DNA of 64,000 bases from contig CALMNL010000003.1 of the NCBI GenBank assembly GCA_937868765.1, forward strand, positions 620,001 through 684,000, given 5' to 3'. The first letter of the stretch is position 1, and the number at the start of each line of letters is the position of its first letter. Positions 26,928 to 34,062 of this stretch are shown in pieces. The position numbers were made by a program, and so were the translations under genes. The stretch is from an uncultured Desulfatitalea sp. GTDB taxonomy: Bacteria > Desulfobacterota > Desulfobacteria > Desulfobacterales > Desulfosarcinaceae. The notes below the pieces were generated by a model. It saw only the letters and a program-made list of their open reading frames with translations, was not told the DNA's origin and did no database searches.

Positions 26928-27608
26928 CTACAATAGAGCGGCCAGGGTGCGGTTGGCGTCGGCAGTAAATCCCTTCCTCCTGCTTTGAAAGACAGCATGG
27001 GATTTGGCCATTCGGCCCAGGGCGGCATGAATTGCCTCTTGCGGAGCATCAATCGTCAAATCGGGCAGATCAAGGCCTTCGGCCCCGGTATGAACCGGCT
27101 GGTGATGAATCGTCAGCGGCTTTTGTCCGCCTTTTAACGACAACCCCCAATCGCCTGCGCCGGCAAAGCGACTTTTGTCCCCGAGTATTTTGATGGGATC
27201 TTCATCGGGGGGCGGAAGGGTCAGCTTGTCGATCATTTGACGCAATCCGCTGAAGCGGCGCAACGCCGCGACCCTCTCCTCGCTGCCTTGGGGATAAGGT
27301 GGGTAGTTCTTTACGATGTTTTCCAAAGAAGCAGTCATTTTATCAAGGTGTTGCCCGATGGCCGCCATAGTGTCATCCACTCGCCGTATCTGTCTGGCGA
27401 TGGAGCGGATTTCTTCGTTGGCGCCTTCCAGCTCATTAATTAGGATTCGGTCTGAGGCGGGCGTGGTAAATTCAGGCACAGCATAATGGCCTCCCTCGGA
27501 TCTCTTTTCCTGTGACGTTTTGGGAAGCATCGGGCTGTTGCCAAAACGGGTCTCTCCGGAAGGGACGGCGGTACTTATGGCGGCAATATCGTTAGATGAA
27601 GTACCCAT
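26928..27608 (-). CDS. Unknown flagellin-linked protein
   Basis: 226 residues from the ATG at 27608 (MGTSSNDIAAIST), which has AAGAGGT upstream; the frame opens 48 bases earlier. I do not recognise the family. Residues ~1-55 are polar and Ser/Thr-rich. Residues ~60-120 are predicted helical (ILINELEGANEEIRSIARQI, then heptad-like spacing), suggesting a coiled coil. The middle is Pro-rich (LPPPDEDPIK), and the C-terminal ~50 residues look helical again. No signal peptide or membrane segment. It sits between flagellin and flbT-flaF on the same strand, after a hairpin that could limit read-through. A chaperone or regulator of flagellin is a guess from position only. Confidence 0.6.
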   Translation of the reverse strand: MGTSSNDIAAISTAVPSGETRFGNSPMLPKTSQEKRSEGGHYAVPEFTTPASDRILINELEGANEEIRSIARQIRRVDDTMAAIGQHLDKMTASLENIVKNYPPYPQGSEERVAALRRFSGLRQMIDKLTLPPPDEDPIKILGDKSRFAGAGDWGLSLKGGQKPLTIHHQPVHTGAEGLDLPDLTIDAPQEAIHAALGRMAKSHAVFQSRRKGFTADANRTLAALL

Positions 27609-27625
27609 AGCAACCTCTTGGGAGC

Positions 27626-27653
27626 AAGGCAGAGGGGCGAACCCCTCTGCCTT
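27626..27653 (-). terminator. Strong hairpin between flagellin and the downstream gene
   Basis: Perfect 12-bp stem, AAGGCAGAGGGG (27626-27637) and CCCCTCTGCCTT (27642-27653), with a four-base loop. It lies in the 98-base gap between the flagellin stop and the next start, without a U run. It may be a leaky terminator or an mRNA 3' stabiliser that keeps flagellin expression above that of the downstream genes. Confidence 0.6.
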
Positions 27654-27706
27654 CAATTGTATGGTACAACCCGATTAGGGCGTTGGCGATCTTGATGGTT
27701 ACTCGT

Positions 27707-28555
27707 TTAGAACAGTCTCATGACGGACTGAGCCGCCTGAGAAGCCAGGCTCAACGAGGTGGTGCCCAGAGACTGACGGGTCTGGAGCATCAACATGTTG
27801 GCGCCTTCTTCGTTCATGTCGGCATTGGTCAGTTCAGCCGCGCCGTCCTCCAGGGTGTTGATCATACCGGCAGTGAAGTCCTGACGAATGGTGATCGTGC
27901 TCAGGCTGGTCGACAGTTTCTGAGCTTCGCTGCGCAGGGCGGAACGGGCGCCATCCAACTGGGTAATAACCGAGTTGATGGTCGCTTTATCAGCGGTTCC
28001 GCCTGCACTGACCCAAGCCGTGGAGGCGAAGGTCACGAGGCTCAGCGTAGCGCCTTGGGCCGAAGCGTCGAAGCCGGTCATGGTCAGCGAAGACTGACCC
28101 GTTTCATCAAACTTCACCGTATGGGTGATCGCCGTGCCATCCAGCAGGTTGACGCCCTTGTAACCGGAGTCGTCACCCAATTGATCGATCTGGGTCAACA
28201 CGGAATCATACTGGCCTGCGAGCGTCTGGATTTCAGAGGTCGTAGCGGCGGAGAGGGCGGATTGGGCCAAAGATTTCGCAGAAGCGATCAGGGCCGTGAT
28301 GCCTTCCACGCCTTGGTTGGCCGCTTGAATCAACTGCACCGATTCAGACATCTCGTCTTTACGAGCGGCCAAGTCGGTTGCTCTCTGACGATGGCCCAAA
28401 GCGGTGAAGTAGTTGACGGGATCGTCAACGGCGTTCTGAACCCGCAGGCCTGAGGCCAGTCTTTTCTGGGTGGTCTCCAGCAGCTTGGAGGTCTGCTGCA
28501 GGTTGAACAGGTTTTTACGCATGCCGGAGGTTAAAGTGATGGGTGAAGATGCCAT
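27707..28555 (-). CDS. fliC: Flagellin
   Basis: 282 residues; main subunit of the external filament, exported by the flagellar type III system. The N-terminal D0/D1 region reads ITLTSGMRKNLFNLQQTSKLL, then RLASGLRVQNAVDDPVNYF; the C-terminal D0 region ends SLASQAAQSVMRLF. The variable middle is short (~residues 140-190), so domains D2/D3 are reduced or absent. The sequence style (NLQQT at the N-terminus, VNYF) is like alphaproteobacterial flagellins, matching the adjacent flbT/flaF. The ATG follows AAGGAG. A sigma-28-type promoter ~150 bases upstream gives a leader of ~135 nt. Likely glycan acceptor for the island upstream. Confidence 0.95.
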   Translation of the reverse strand: MASSPITLTSGMRKNLFNLQQTSKLLETTQKRLASGLRVQNAVDDPVNYFTALGHRQRATDLAARKDEMSESVQLIQAANQGVEGITALIASAKSLAQSALSAATTSEIQTLAGQYDSVLTQIDQLGDDSGYKGVNLLDGTAITHTVKFDETGQSSLTMTGFDASAQGATLSLVTFASTAWVSAGGTADKATINSVITQLDGARSALRSEAQKLSTSLSTITIRQDFTAGMINTLEDGAAELTNADMNEEGANMLMLQTRQSLGTTSLSLASQAAQSVMRLF

Positions 28556-28697
28556 GGTGTTTTCTCCTTTTCTAGGTATTTTCGGCCTTCTGGCCTATAC
28601 GTACATTATTTTACGGTTAATTTTCGCCAACAAACGGCGCGCGATATCAGTATCCGCTTCGCCTCCTTTCCCGCTCGAATTGCGCCATACGTGTATT

Positions 28698-28724
28698 GTA
28701 TCGTTCGCCCGCATATAAACTTTA
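28698..28724 (-). promoter_or_regulatory. Sigma-28 (FliA) promoter of flagellin, minus strand
   Basis: Minus strand: -35 TAAAGTTT (28717-28724; exact), 11-base spacer, -10 AACGATAC (28698-28705; five of eight, CGATA core kept). Predicted transcription start is near 28691, leaving a ~135-nt flagellin leader. Confidence 0.75.
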
Positions 28725-28729
28725 GGAAA

Positions 28730-29145
28730 AAAGAGAGCAAAGATCGGTGGAGCGGATTTAGGATGGAGTGGATGCAAGGGAAAATTGAACAACGCAAAAA
28801 AGGCGGTCTATTGCAAACTGCAAACGATCCTTTTCAATTTGCATACCCGCTTCTGCTTGTCGTGACAACCCATTGGGTCCCTGGAAGAATTGCCACATAC
28901 AAAAAGATATGGATGAATTAAGCCCGGCAACCCGATGAAGGGATCCGAGGTATCTGAATTTAAAATATGCATATTGCAAAAATTACGACGCTGACTATTC
29001 CCCTTTTCATGACCAGTCAGTTCCAACTCGGGCTGGCCCGAAGACGGTAATCCTCTTTGCCGATATTTAACCCGACTGTGATTACAGGGAAAAATTTGAA
29101 AGCGAGAGAGCTGGGAATCGGTCATCTGTACAGTTTATCCTTTTA
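28730..29145. other. Intergenic region without recognised genes
   Basis: Lies between the flagellin promoter and the sigma-54 promoter of the first activator gene. Short open frames (for example 28691-28921) have no protein-like composition and no ribosome site of note. I see no RNA gene, repeat or further promoter; activator binding sites for the flanking sigma-54 promoter are possible but not identifiable by eye. Confidence 0.5.
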
Positions 29146-29161
29146 TGGCACAGACATTGCT
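29146..29161 (+). promoter_or_regulatory. Sigma-54 promoter
   Basis: TGGCACAGACATTGCT: exact TGGCAC and TTGCT with correct spacing. It lies 52 bases before the GTG start of the activator gene at 29213. Confidence 0.8.
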
Positions 29162-29212
29162 GAGGGCTAAACTGCATTCCGATCTACAACTCAAAACAAA
29201 TGGAGGCCGCAC

Positions 29213-30283
29213 GTGCAAAACATGGTAGCGAGTTGTCCCCCGAGTGCTGAGTGCGCCAACTTCACCAGCAGCCCCCTGGAAGCGGTTGAAAAGGCGACAC
29301 ACGCCGGGTTTCAGGGTGTCATCGGCAAGAGCCGCGCCATGCAACAGGTATTTCGTCTGATTGAACGTGTGGCCGACAGCGACAGCACCATCCTTCTCAA
29401 TGGCGAGACAGGCACTGGTAAAGGCCTTGTTGCCAAAGCCATTCACTCCTGTTCATATCGCAAGGACAAGCCCTTCGTGGCCATCAACTGCGGTGCCATA
29501 CCCGAAAATTTGCTCGAAAGCGAGCTGTTCGGTCACGTAAAAGGCGCTTTCACGGGCGCCACTTCCGCCAAGATCGGCAAGTTTGAGGTGGCGAACGGAG
29601 GCACGATATTTCTGGATGAAATCGGCGACATGAGCCCCGATCTGCAGGTAAAGGTGTTGAAGGTGCTGGAAGAGCGCGAATTCGAACCAGTGGGGGGCTG
29701 CAAATCCATAAAGGTAGATGTGCGCATCATCGCTGCCACCCATCGCGATCTGGAAGAACAGGTTCAGAAGGGTAATTTCCGCGAAGATCTTTTTTATCGC
29801 CTCTATGTGATTCCCATTCAACTGCCGGCCCTGCAAGACCGTCCTGTAGATATTCCGTTGCTCACCCAATACTTTCTGAGCAAGCTGAACAACGACAAAA
29901 ACACCCAGGTGAGCGGGATCAGTCAGGCGGCCATGGACCTTCTCATGCAGCACACTTGGCCTGGCAACGTACGGGAACTGGCCAACATGATGGAACGCCT
30001 GGTGGTGTTGAAAGGTGAGGGAGAGATTCAGGCGGCGGACCTGCCCGCCAAACTAAGACCCGAGGGCGATTCGGAAATGGCGCCGTTGTCGGTGGCGACC
30101 CCCGAAATCGACGGGGAGGGCATCTGCCTCAATACCGCGGTCAGTGAATTCGAGAAGAACCTCATTTACCAATCCCTTGAAAAAACCGACTGGGTCAAGA
30201 ACAAAGCCGCCAAGCTGCTTCATGTCAAGCGCACCACTTTGGTCGAAAAGATAAAGCGCTACGATCTGCAGAAATGTGCCTGA
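29213..30283 (+). CDS. Sigma-54-dependent transcriptional activator without receiver domain
   Basis: 356 residues from a GTG with TGGAGG upstream. AAA+ domain (~residues 35-265): GETGTGKG Walker A, ESELFGHVKGAFTGAT with the GAFTGA loop that contacts sigma-54, GGTIFLDEIGDM Walker B, and WPGNVRELANMMERLV. The C-terminal Fis-type helix-turn-helix ends the protein (WVKNKAAKLLHVKRTTLVEKI). Only ~35 residues precede the AAA+ domain, so there is no receiver. It is probably a flagellar class II activator (FlrA/FleQ/FlbD-like role) that opens the sigma-54 promoters found here. It has its own sigma-54-type promoter, which implies autoregulation or control by the second activator at 31266. Confidence 0.88.
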   Translation: MQNMVASCPPSAECANFTSSPLEAVEKATHAGFQGVIGKSRAMQQVFRLIERVADSDSTILLNGETGTGKGLVAKAIHSCSYRKDKPFVAINCGAIPENLLESELFGHVKGAFTGATSAKIGKFEVANGGTIFLDEIGDMSPDLQVKVLKVLEEREFEPVGGCKSIKVDVRIIAATHRDLEEQVQKGNFREDLFYRLYVIPIQLPALQDRPVDIPLLTQYFLSKLNNDKNTQVSGISQAAMDLLMQHTWPGNVRELANMMERLVVLKGEGEIQAADLPAKLRPEGDSEMAPLSVATPEIDGEGICLNTAVSEFEKNLIYQSLEKTDWVKNKAAKLLHVKRTTLVEKIKRYDLQKCA

Positions 30284-30349
30284 TGATACTGTTCAACAGG
30301 CAGACAAAGCATCCGGCAGCCGTTCCCATGTGGAAGGAGTGCTTCGTTC

Positions 30350-31054
30350 ATGGCTAAGACCGAGCCCTCACGCAGCGCCGCCGCACCCTATGCGTTTCGC
30401 TGCATGGAGTCAACCGGCAATGCCGCTCAGATAACTACTCCTGGCGGTAAAGCTTGTGATTGCGGCGCTTTTCAGCCCCTTTTCAAAGCCGATGGTTCCA
30501 AAGGTCAACCTGGCGATCCTCGGGAAGAAATAGACCGGATCGAGCAGGCACGCTGCCGAGGAACGCAGCGCGGGTTGGATTCGGGCCGTGAGGAAGCCTG
30601 TCGCATGGCGCGCGGTGCTTTGTCCCCTGGTCTGAAAGCTTTCGTCCACACCCTCAATGACTTGTCGCTCTCCAACCAGCGCATGAAGGAACAGGTCAGC
30701 GCCAAGGTGATCGAACTGGCCTTATCCATCTGTGAAAGAGTCATGGGAGAAAACCCCCGAGTTACCAGCGACGCCCTGAAGGATCTGAAAACACTCATCG
30801 GGGATACCTTGGCAAAGTGCAATCGTCTCGCATTGCATTTAAATCCCAAAGATGTTCAAGGAATCGAAGCGCTGATGGCCTTCGAAGGAATGGAATGGCC
30901 GCAATATCCTTTTATCGATATAGAAAGCGATGCCCTTGTGCCTTCCGGCGAACTGCGCATTATGGACCAGGCCGATGGCAGGGAATCGCTCGATGGCTGC
31001 GTGCTTTCGGCTCTGTCCGAAATTCTTTCCAGGAATAACCCCCCGACCGCCTGA
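30350..31054 (+). CDS. FliH-like protein (second copy)
   Basis: 234 residues, start after GAAGGAG. The N-terminal ~100 residues are divergent and Gly/Ala-rich, but from ~115 it follows FliH: KVIELALSICERVMGENPRVTSDAL, then LHLNPKDVQGIEALM and SDALVPSGELRI, the equivalent of the FliH segment ending in GGCxIE. FliH binds the FliI ATPase and recruits it to the export gate. A full FliH domain is also fused to FliI at 36710, so this is a second, more divergent copy placed between two regulators. It may be an alternative stator/ATPase regulator; no function is proven. Confidence 0.55.
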   Translation: MAKTEPSRSAAAPYAFRCMESTGNAAQITTPGGKACDCGAFQPLFKADGSKGQPGDPREEIDRIEQARCRGTQRGLDSGREEACRMARGALSPGLKAFVHTLNDLSLSNQRMKEQVSAKVIELALSICERVMGENPRVTSDALKDLKTLIGDTLAKCNRLALHLNPKDVQGIEALMAFEGMEWPQYPFIDIESDALVPSGELRIMDQADGRESLDGCVLSALSEILSRNNPPTA

Positions 31055-31212
31055 ATTGCCTGTCTCTAAGGCCCTCTCCGAAATCAGCCCTTGACCGCAT
31101 GGATTCGGCTCTCTTCTGCATCAATTTGCCTGAGCGGATTCGTGTCAACAAAGTGACGGCATCCAGAGGCCACGAGTTCCTGCGGCCAATAATGACAAGG
31201 ACTTCCCGCGAC

Positions 31213-31228
31213 TGGCATGCTTATTGTA
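31213..31228 (+). promoter_or_regulatory. Putative sigma-54 promoter
   Basis: TGGCATGCTTATTGTA: -24 box TGGCATG, -12 box TTGTA (T for C), spacing correct. It lies 38 bases before the second activator gene. Confidence 0.55.
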
Positions 31229-31265
31229 GACTCGCATCGTGCGATTAATTTCTTCGGAGAATGGC

Positions 31266-32636
31266 ATGATAACGGGCTCAATCGTTATTGTTGAAACGAT
31301 GTCTGCGATTTACCAGCGTTTCAGCAGCGCACTGCTTCGTCAGGGGCACCAGATCCGCAGTTTGACTACGGAACAGGCGCTTGTCTCCGAATTCACGAAC
31401 CGGCCCTTTGACGTGATCATCAGCGCCGATCCCCTGCCGCGCATGTCCTTTTCAGAACTGACGTGCCAATTGAAAAAGCACAACATCGGCGTACCGATCA
31501 TCGTGATGGCCGAAAATGGATCGGTCCAACATGCGGTCGAGGCGATCCGTCTCGGGGCTTCCGACTACTTGTTGATGACCGAGGATGAAGCGCTGTTGTG
31601 CAAAAGAGTAGAAAACATATTGCGGTTAAAGGATAAATCTTCAGATAAAGCAGGGCCGCGGCCATCGGCACCGCAGATCATTACGCAATCGGCCAACATG
31701 CAGCAATTACTGCAAGTAGCGCAACGCATCGCGCCCTCGGCAGCTACGGTGTTGATCCAGGGTGAGAGCGGTACGGGCAAAGAACTTCTGGCCCGTTTCA
31801 TCCACGCCCATTCCGGAAGAACCGCCTATCCCTTTGTGGCCATGAATTGCGCGGCATTGCCTGAGACGCTGGCCGAAAGCGAGCTTTTTGGCTATGAACG
31901 AGGGGCCTTCACCGGTGCCATGCAGCGCAAAGCGGGTAAATTCGAACTGGCCCAAAAAGGGACGCTGCTGCTCGATGAGATCAGTGAAATGCCCTTGGCG
32001 TTGCAAGCCAAACTCCTGCGCGTGCTTCAAGAAAAGGAGGTGGACCGGGTCGGCGGACAAAGCCCGATCGCCATCGATGTGCGTGCCATCGCCACCACCA
32101 ACCGCGACCTGGCCGCCATGGTCCAGGAGGGGCGGTTCCGCAAGGATTTGTATTATCGCCTGAGAATCGTGCCCCTGACGATTCCGCCCTTGCGGGAGCG
32201 CCCCCAGGATATCTCCCTTCTCTTGGATCACTTCATCGAAAAATACCACTCTGCGGACGAATCTTCCCTGCCCAACTTCGATGCCGCAGCCATGCACAAA
32301 ATGATGAACTGGGGCTGGCCCGGAAACGTGCGTGAGCTGGAAAACACCGTCGAGCGTGCCATGTTGCTGCGTTCCGGACCCGTCATGGGACCGTCGATTT
32401 TGCTGCTGGAAGAGGAGCTGGCCGACCCGGCGCCTGCGACCGATACGGCGCGCCTGGTGGGCTTGACCGTCCGAGAGTTGGAGGAACGTCTGATCAACCA
32501 GACCCTGCATCATGTCAATCAAAACCGCACCCATGCAGCCGAAATGCTCGGCATCAGCATCCGTACCCTGCGCAATAAGCTGCGCGAATATCGCCAAGAG
32601 GGCGAGGCACCGCCCAGCATGGCGCACGGCAGATGA
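31266..32636 (+). CDS. NtrC-family sigma-54 activator with degenerate receiver
   Basis: 456 residues from the ATG at 31266, with CGGAGA upstream; a GTG at 31239 is less likely. Residues ~5-115 align with a response-regulator receiver but lack its chemistry: the N-terminal acidic pair is E10-T11, the phospho-Asp position is A54 (D55 follows), the Thr/Ser site is Ala in VMAENGSV, and the switch Lys is Met in LLMTEDEA. The AAA+ domain has GESGTGKE, GAFTGAM and LLLDEISEM. The C-terminal Fis-type HTH reads THAAEMLGISIRTLRNKLREY. The position before flgBC suggests an FlrC/FleR/FlbD-like role in switching on rod, hook and ring genes, probably without classical phosphorylation. Confidence 0.87.
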   Translation: MITGSIVIVETMSAIYQRFSSALLRQGHQIRSLTTEQALVSEFTNRPFDVIISADPLPRMSFSELTCQLKKHNIGVPIIVMAENGSVQHAVEAIRLGASDYLLMTEDEALLCKRVENILRLKDKSSDKAGPRPSAPQIITQSANMQQLLQVAQRIAPSAATVLIQGESGTGKELLARFIHAHSGRTAYPFVAMNCAALPETLAESELFGYERGAFTGAMQRKAGKFELAQKGTLLLDEISEMPLALQAKLLRVLQEKEVDRVGGQSPIAIDVRAIATTNRDLAAMVQEGRFRKDLYYRLRIVPLTIPPLRERPQDISLLLDHFIEKYHSADESSLPNFDAAAMHKMMNWGWPGNVRELENTVERAMLLRSGPVMGPSILLLEEELADPAPATDTARLVGLTVRELEERLINQTLHHVNQNRTHAAEMLGISIRTLRNKLREYRQEGEAPPSMAHGR

Positions 32637-32669
32637 CGCCGCCGGTAGGCAAGCTTTGCCGCCGGCGTC
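32635..32669 (+). terminator. Imperfect hairpin after the activator gene
   Basis: Outer stem GACGCC/GGCGTC and inner stem GGCAA/TTGCC with an internal loop, starting in the stop codon. There is no U run, so it may be a weak terminator or just an mRNA structure before the flgB promoter. Confidence 0.35.
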
Positions 32670-32770
32670 GGGCCCATGACGCCTCGCAGTAGATTTCGAC
32701 ATCTTCTATAATTAAATAAATGACAACAAAATCAGGTAAAAAGGAGCCTCCAGAGTGCTGTGAAGATCTA

Positions 32771-32786
32771 TGGTACGCTATTTGCT
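32771..32786 (+). promoter_or_regulatory. Sigma-54 promoter of the flgB operon
   Basis: TGGTACGCTATTTGCT matches TGGCACG-N4-TTGCW except for one base, with correct spacing. It lies 32 bases before flgB. Confidence 0.8.
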
Positions 32787-32817
32787 CAAACACCAGTGAC
32801 ACAGGAGGAATCGGACC

Positions 32818-33243
32818 ATGGAAACCAACGGCATCTTCGACCGAACCATCGATCTCGCAGAAAAAGCGCTTAACCTGCGCTCGCGGCGCCATGAAGTGCT
32901 CTTGTCCAACATTGCCAACGCCGACACTCCCAATTATAAAGCTTTCGATTTAATGGTCGATGAAGCGCTCGCCAAGGAGGCGCCGCAGGCAAATGGCCAG
33001 ATGGCGCTGAATCGAACGAACCCCGGCCATTTACCCGCCGGAGCCCCCACCGGACAAATGATTCAACCCCAGGAAATCAACCTGTCTCCCCAAGTCACGT
33101 TGAGGGGCGACGGCAACACCGTGGACATGGACCGGGAAATGTCTGCGCTGGCCTCCAACCAACTAAACTACAGGGTTTCCACCCAGATACTGGCCAAAAA
33201 ATTCCAGAGGCTACGCAGCATAATCCAGGGGACTAGGAGTTAA
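32818..33243 (+). CDS. flgB: Flagellar proximal rod protein FlgB
   Basis: 141 residues, start with AGGAGG nine bases upstream. Forms part of the periplasmic rod between MS ring and hook; exported by the flagellar type III apparatus. The signature VLLSNIANADTPNYKAFDL and the C-terminal LNYRVSTQILAKKFQRLRSII match FlgB. First gene of a long plus-strand series; flgC follows after 2 bases. The sigma-54-type promoter directly upstream is the likely start of the operon. Confidence 0.95.
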   Translation: METNGIFDRTIDLAEKALNLRSRRHEVLLSNIANADTPNYKAFDLMVDEALAKEAPQANGQMALNRTNPGHLPAGAPTGQMIQPQEINLSPQVTLRGDGNTVDMDREMSALASNQLNYRVSTQILAKKFQRLRSIIQGTRS

Positions 33244-33245
33244 CC

Positions 33246-33683
33246 ATGAGTTTTCTTGACGCTTTGAGAACCAGTGCCAGCGGCTTGAGCGCTCAGCGAC
33301 TGCGCATGAACCTGATCTCGAGCAACCTGGCCAACATCAACACCACGCGGACTGCCGAAGGGGGGCCCTATAAACGCAAGGATGCCGTGTTTGCGGCCAA
33401 CCCCCAGCAGCCCAGTTTCGAAGAGGCGCTCTCCCGCCAAATGGAGCCCCAGAATGTAGAGGTCCAGGTGACCGAAATCCGTGACGACCTGCGGCAGCCC
33501 ATCGTCAAGTACGATCCGGGGCATCCCGATGCCGACAAAGACGGTTATGTGACCCTTCCCAACATCAACGTGGTCGAAGAAATGGTCAATATGATCTCGG
33601 CCAGCCGCAGCTACGAAGCCAACGTAACCGCTATCCGGGCCACTAAAGAGATGGCCTCCGATGCAATGGACATAGGACGGTAA
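33246..33683 (+). CDS. flgC: Flagellar proximal rod protein FlgC
   Basis: 145 residues. Rod component with the axial-protein N-terminus SASGLSAQRLRMNLISSNLANINTTRT and the C-terminus YVTLPNINVVEEMVNMISASRSYEANVTAIRATKEM, both typical of FlgC. It is sandwiched between flgB and fliE with 2-3 base gaps, so these three are translated as a set. Length is normal for the family. Confidence 0.96.
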   Translation: MSFLDALRTSASGLSAQRLRMNLISSNLANINTTRTAEGGPYKRKDAVFAANPQQPSFEEALSRQMEPQNVEVQVTEIRDDLRQPIVKYDPGHPDADKDGYVTLPNINVVEEMVNMISASRSYEANVTAIRATKEMASDAMDIGR

Positions 33684-33686
33684 ACC

Positions 33687-33992
33687 ATGTCGGAATTGAA
33701 TGTCGCTCCCATCGGATCTTTGAGAAACACGCCGGATGTCAAAGAGACTCAAAAAAATACGAACACCGGCGAGACCTCGTTCGGTCAATGGCTGAAGCAA
33801 TCCTTGGCTGAAGTGAGTCAGCTGCAAGATGCCGCGGATGACGCCTCTCAGAAACTGATTACCGGTCAGAGCAGCGATATCCACGGCACCATGATCGCCA
33901 TGCAGAAAGCCGGGATCGCTCTGGATCTGGTGATGGAGGTGCGCAACAAAGTCATTGCCGCCTACGATGAAGTAAAGCGGATGCAGTTTTGA
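33687..33992 (+). CDS. fliE: Hook-basal body protein FliE
   Basis: 101 residues. Adapter between the MS ring (FliF) and the rod, exported early. The conserved C-terminus ITGQSSDIHGTMIAMQKAGIALDLVMEVRNKVIAAYDEVKRMQF is clear, while the N-terminus is variable as usual. Starts 3 bases after flgC; 70 bases separate it from fliF, with no promoter seen. Confidence 0.93.
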   Translation: MSELNVAPIGSLRNTPDVKETQKNTNTGETSFGQWLKQSLAEVSQLQDAADDASQKLITGQSSDIHGTMIAMQKAGIALDLVMEVRNKVIAAYDEVKRMQF

Positions 33993-34062
33993 ATTTTAAA
34001 TATTATCTATGTTTTGGCTTTAAATAGTTCAATCAGAGACTCAATCAAAAAGAGAAATCGCC

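Noticed and set aside
29059-29066. GCCGATAT as a sigma-28 -10 box upstream of the first activator gene
   Set aside because: The sequence 19 bases upstream does not resemble TAAAGTTT; a sigma-54 promoter lies closer to the gene.
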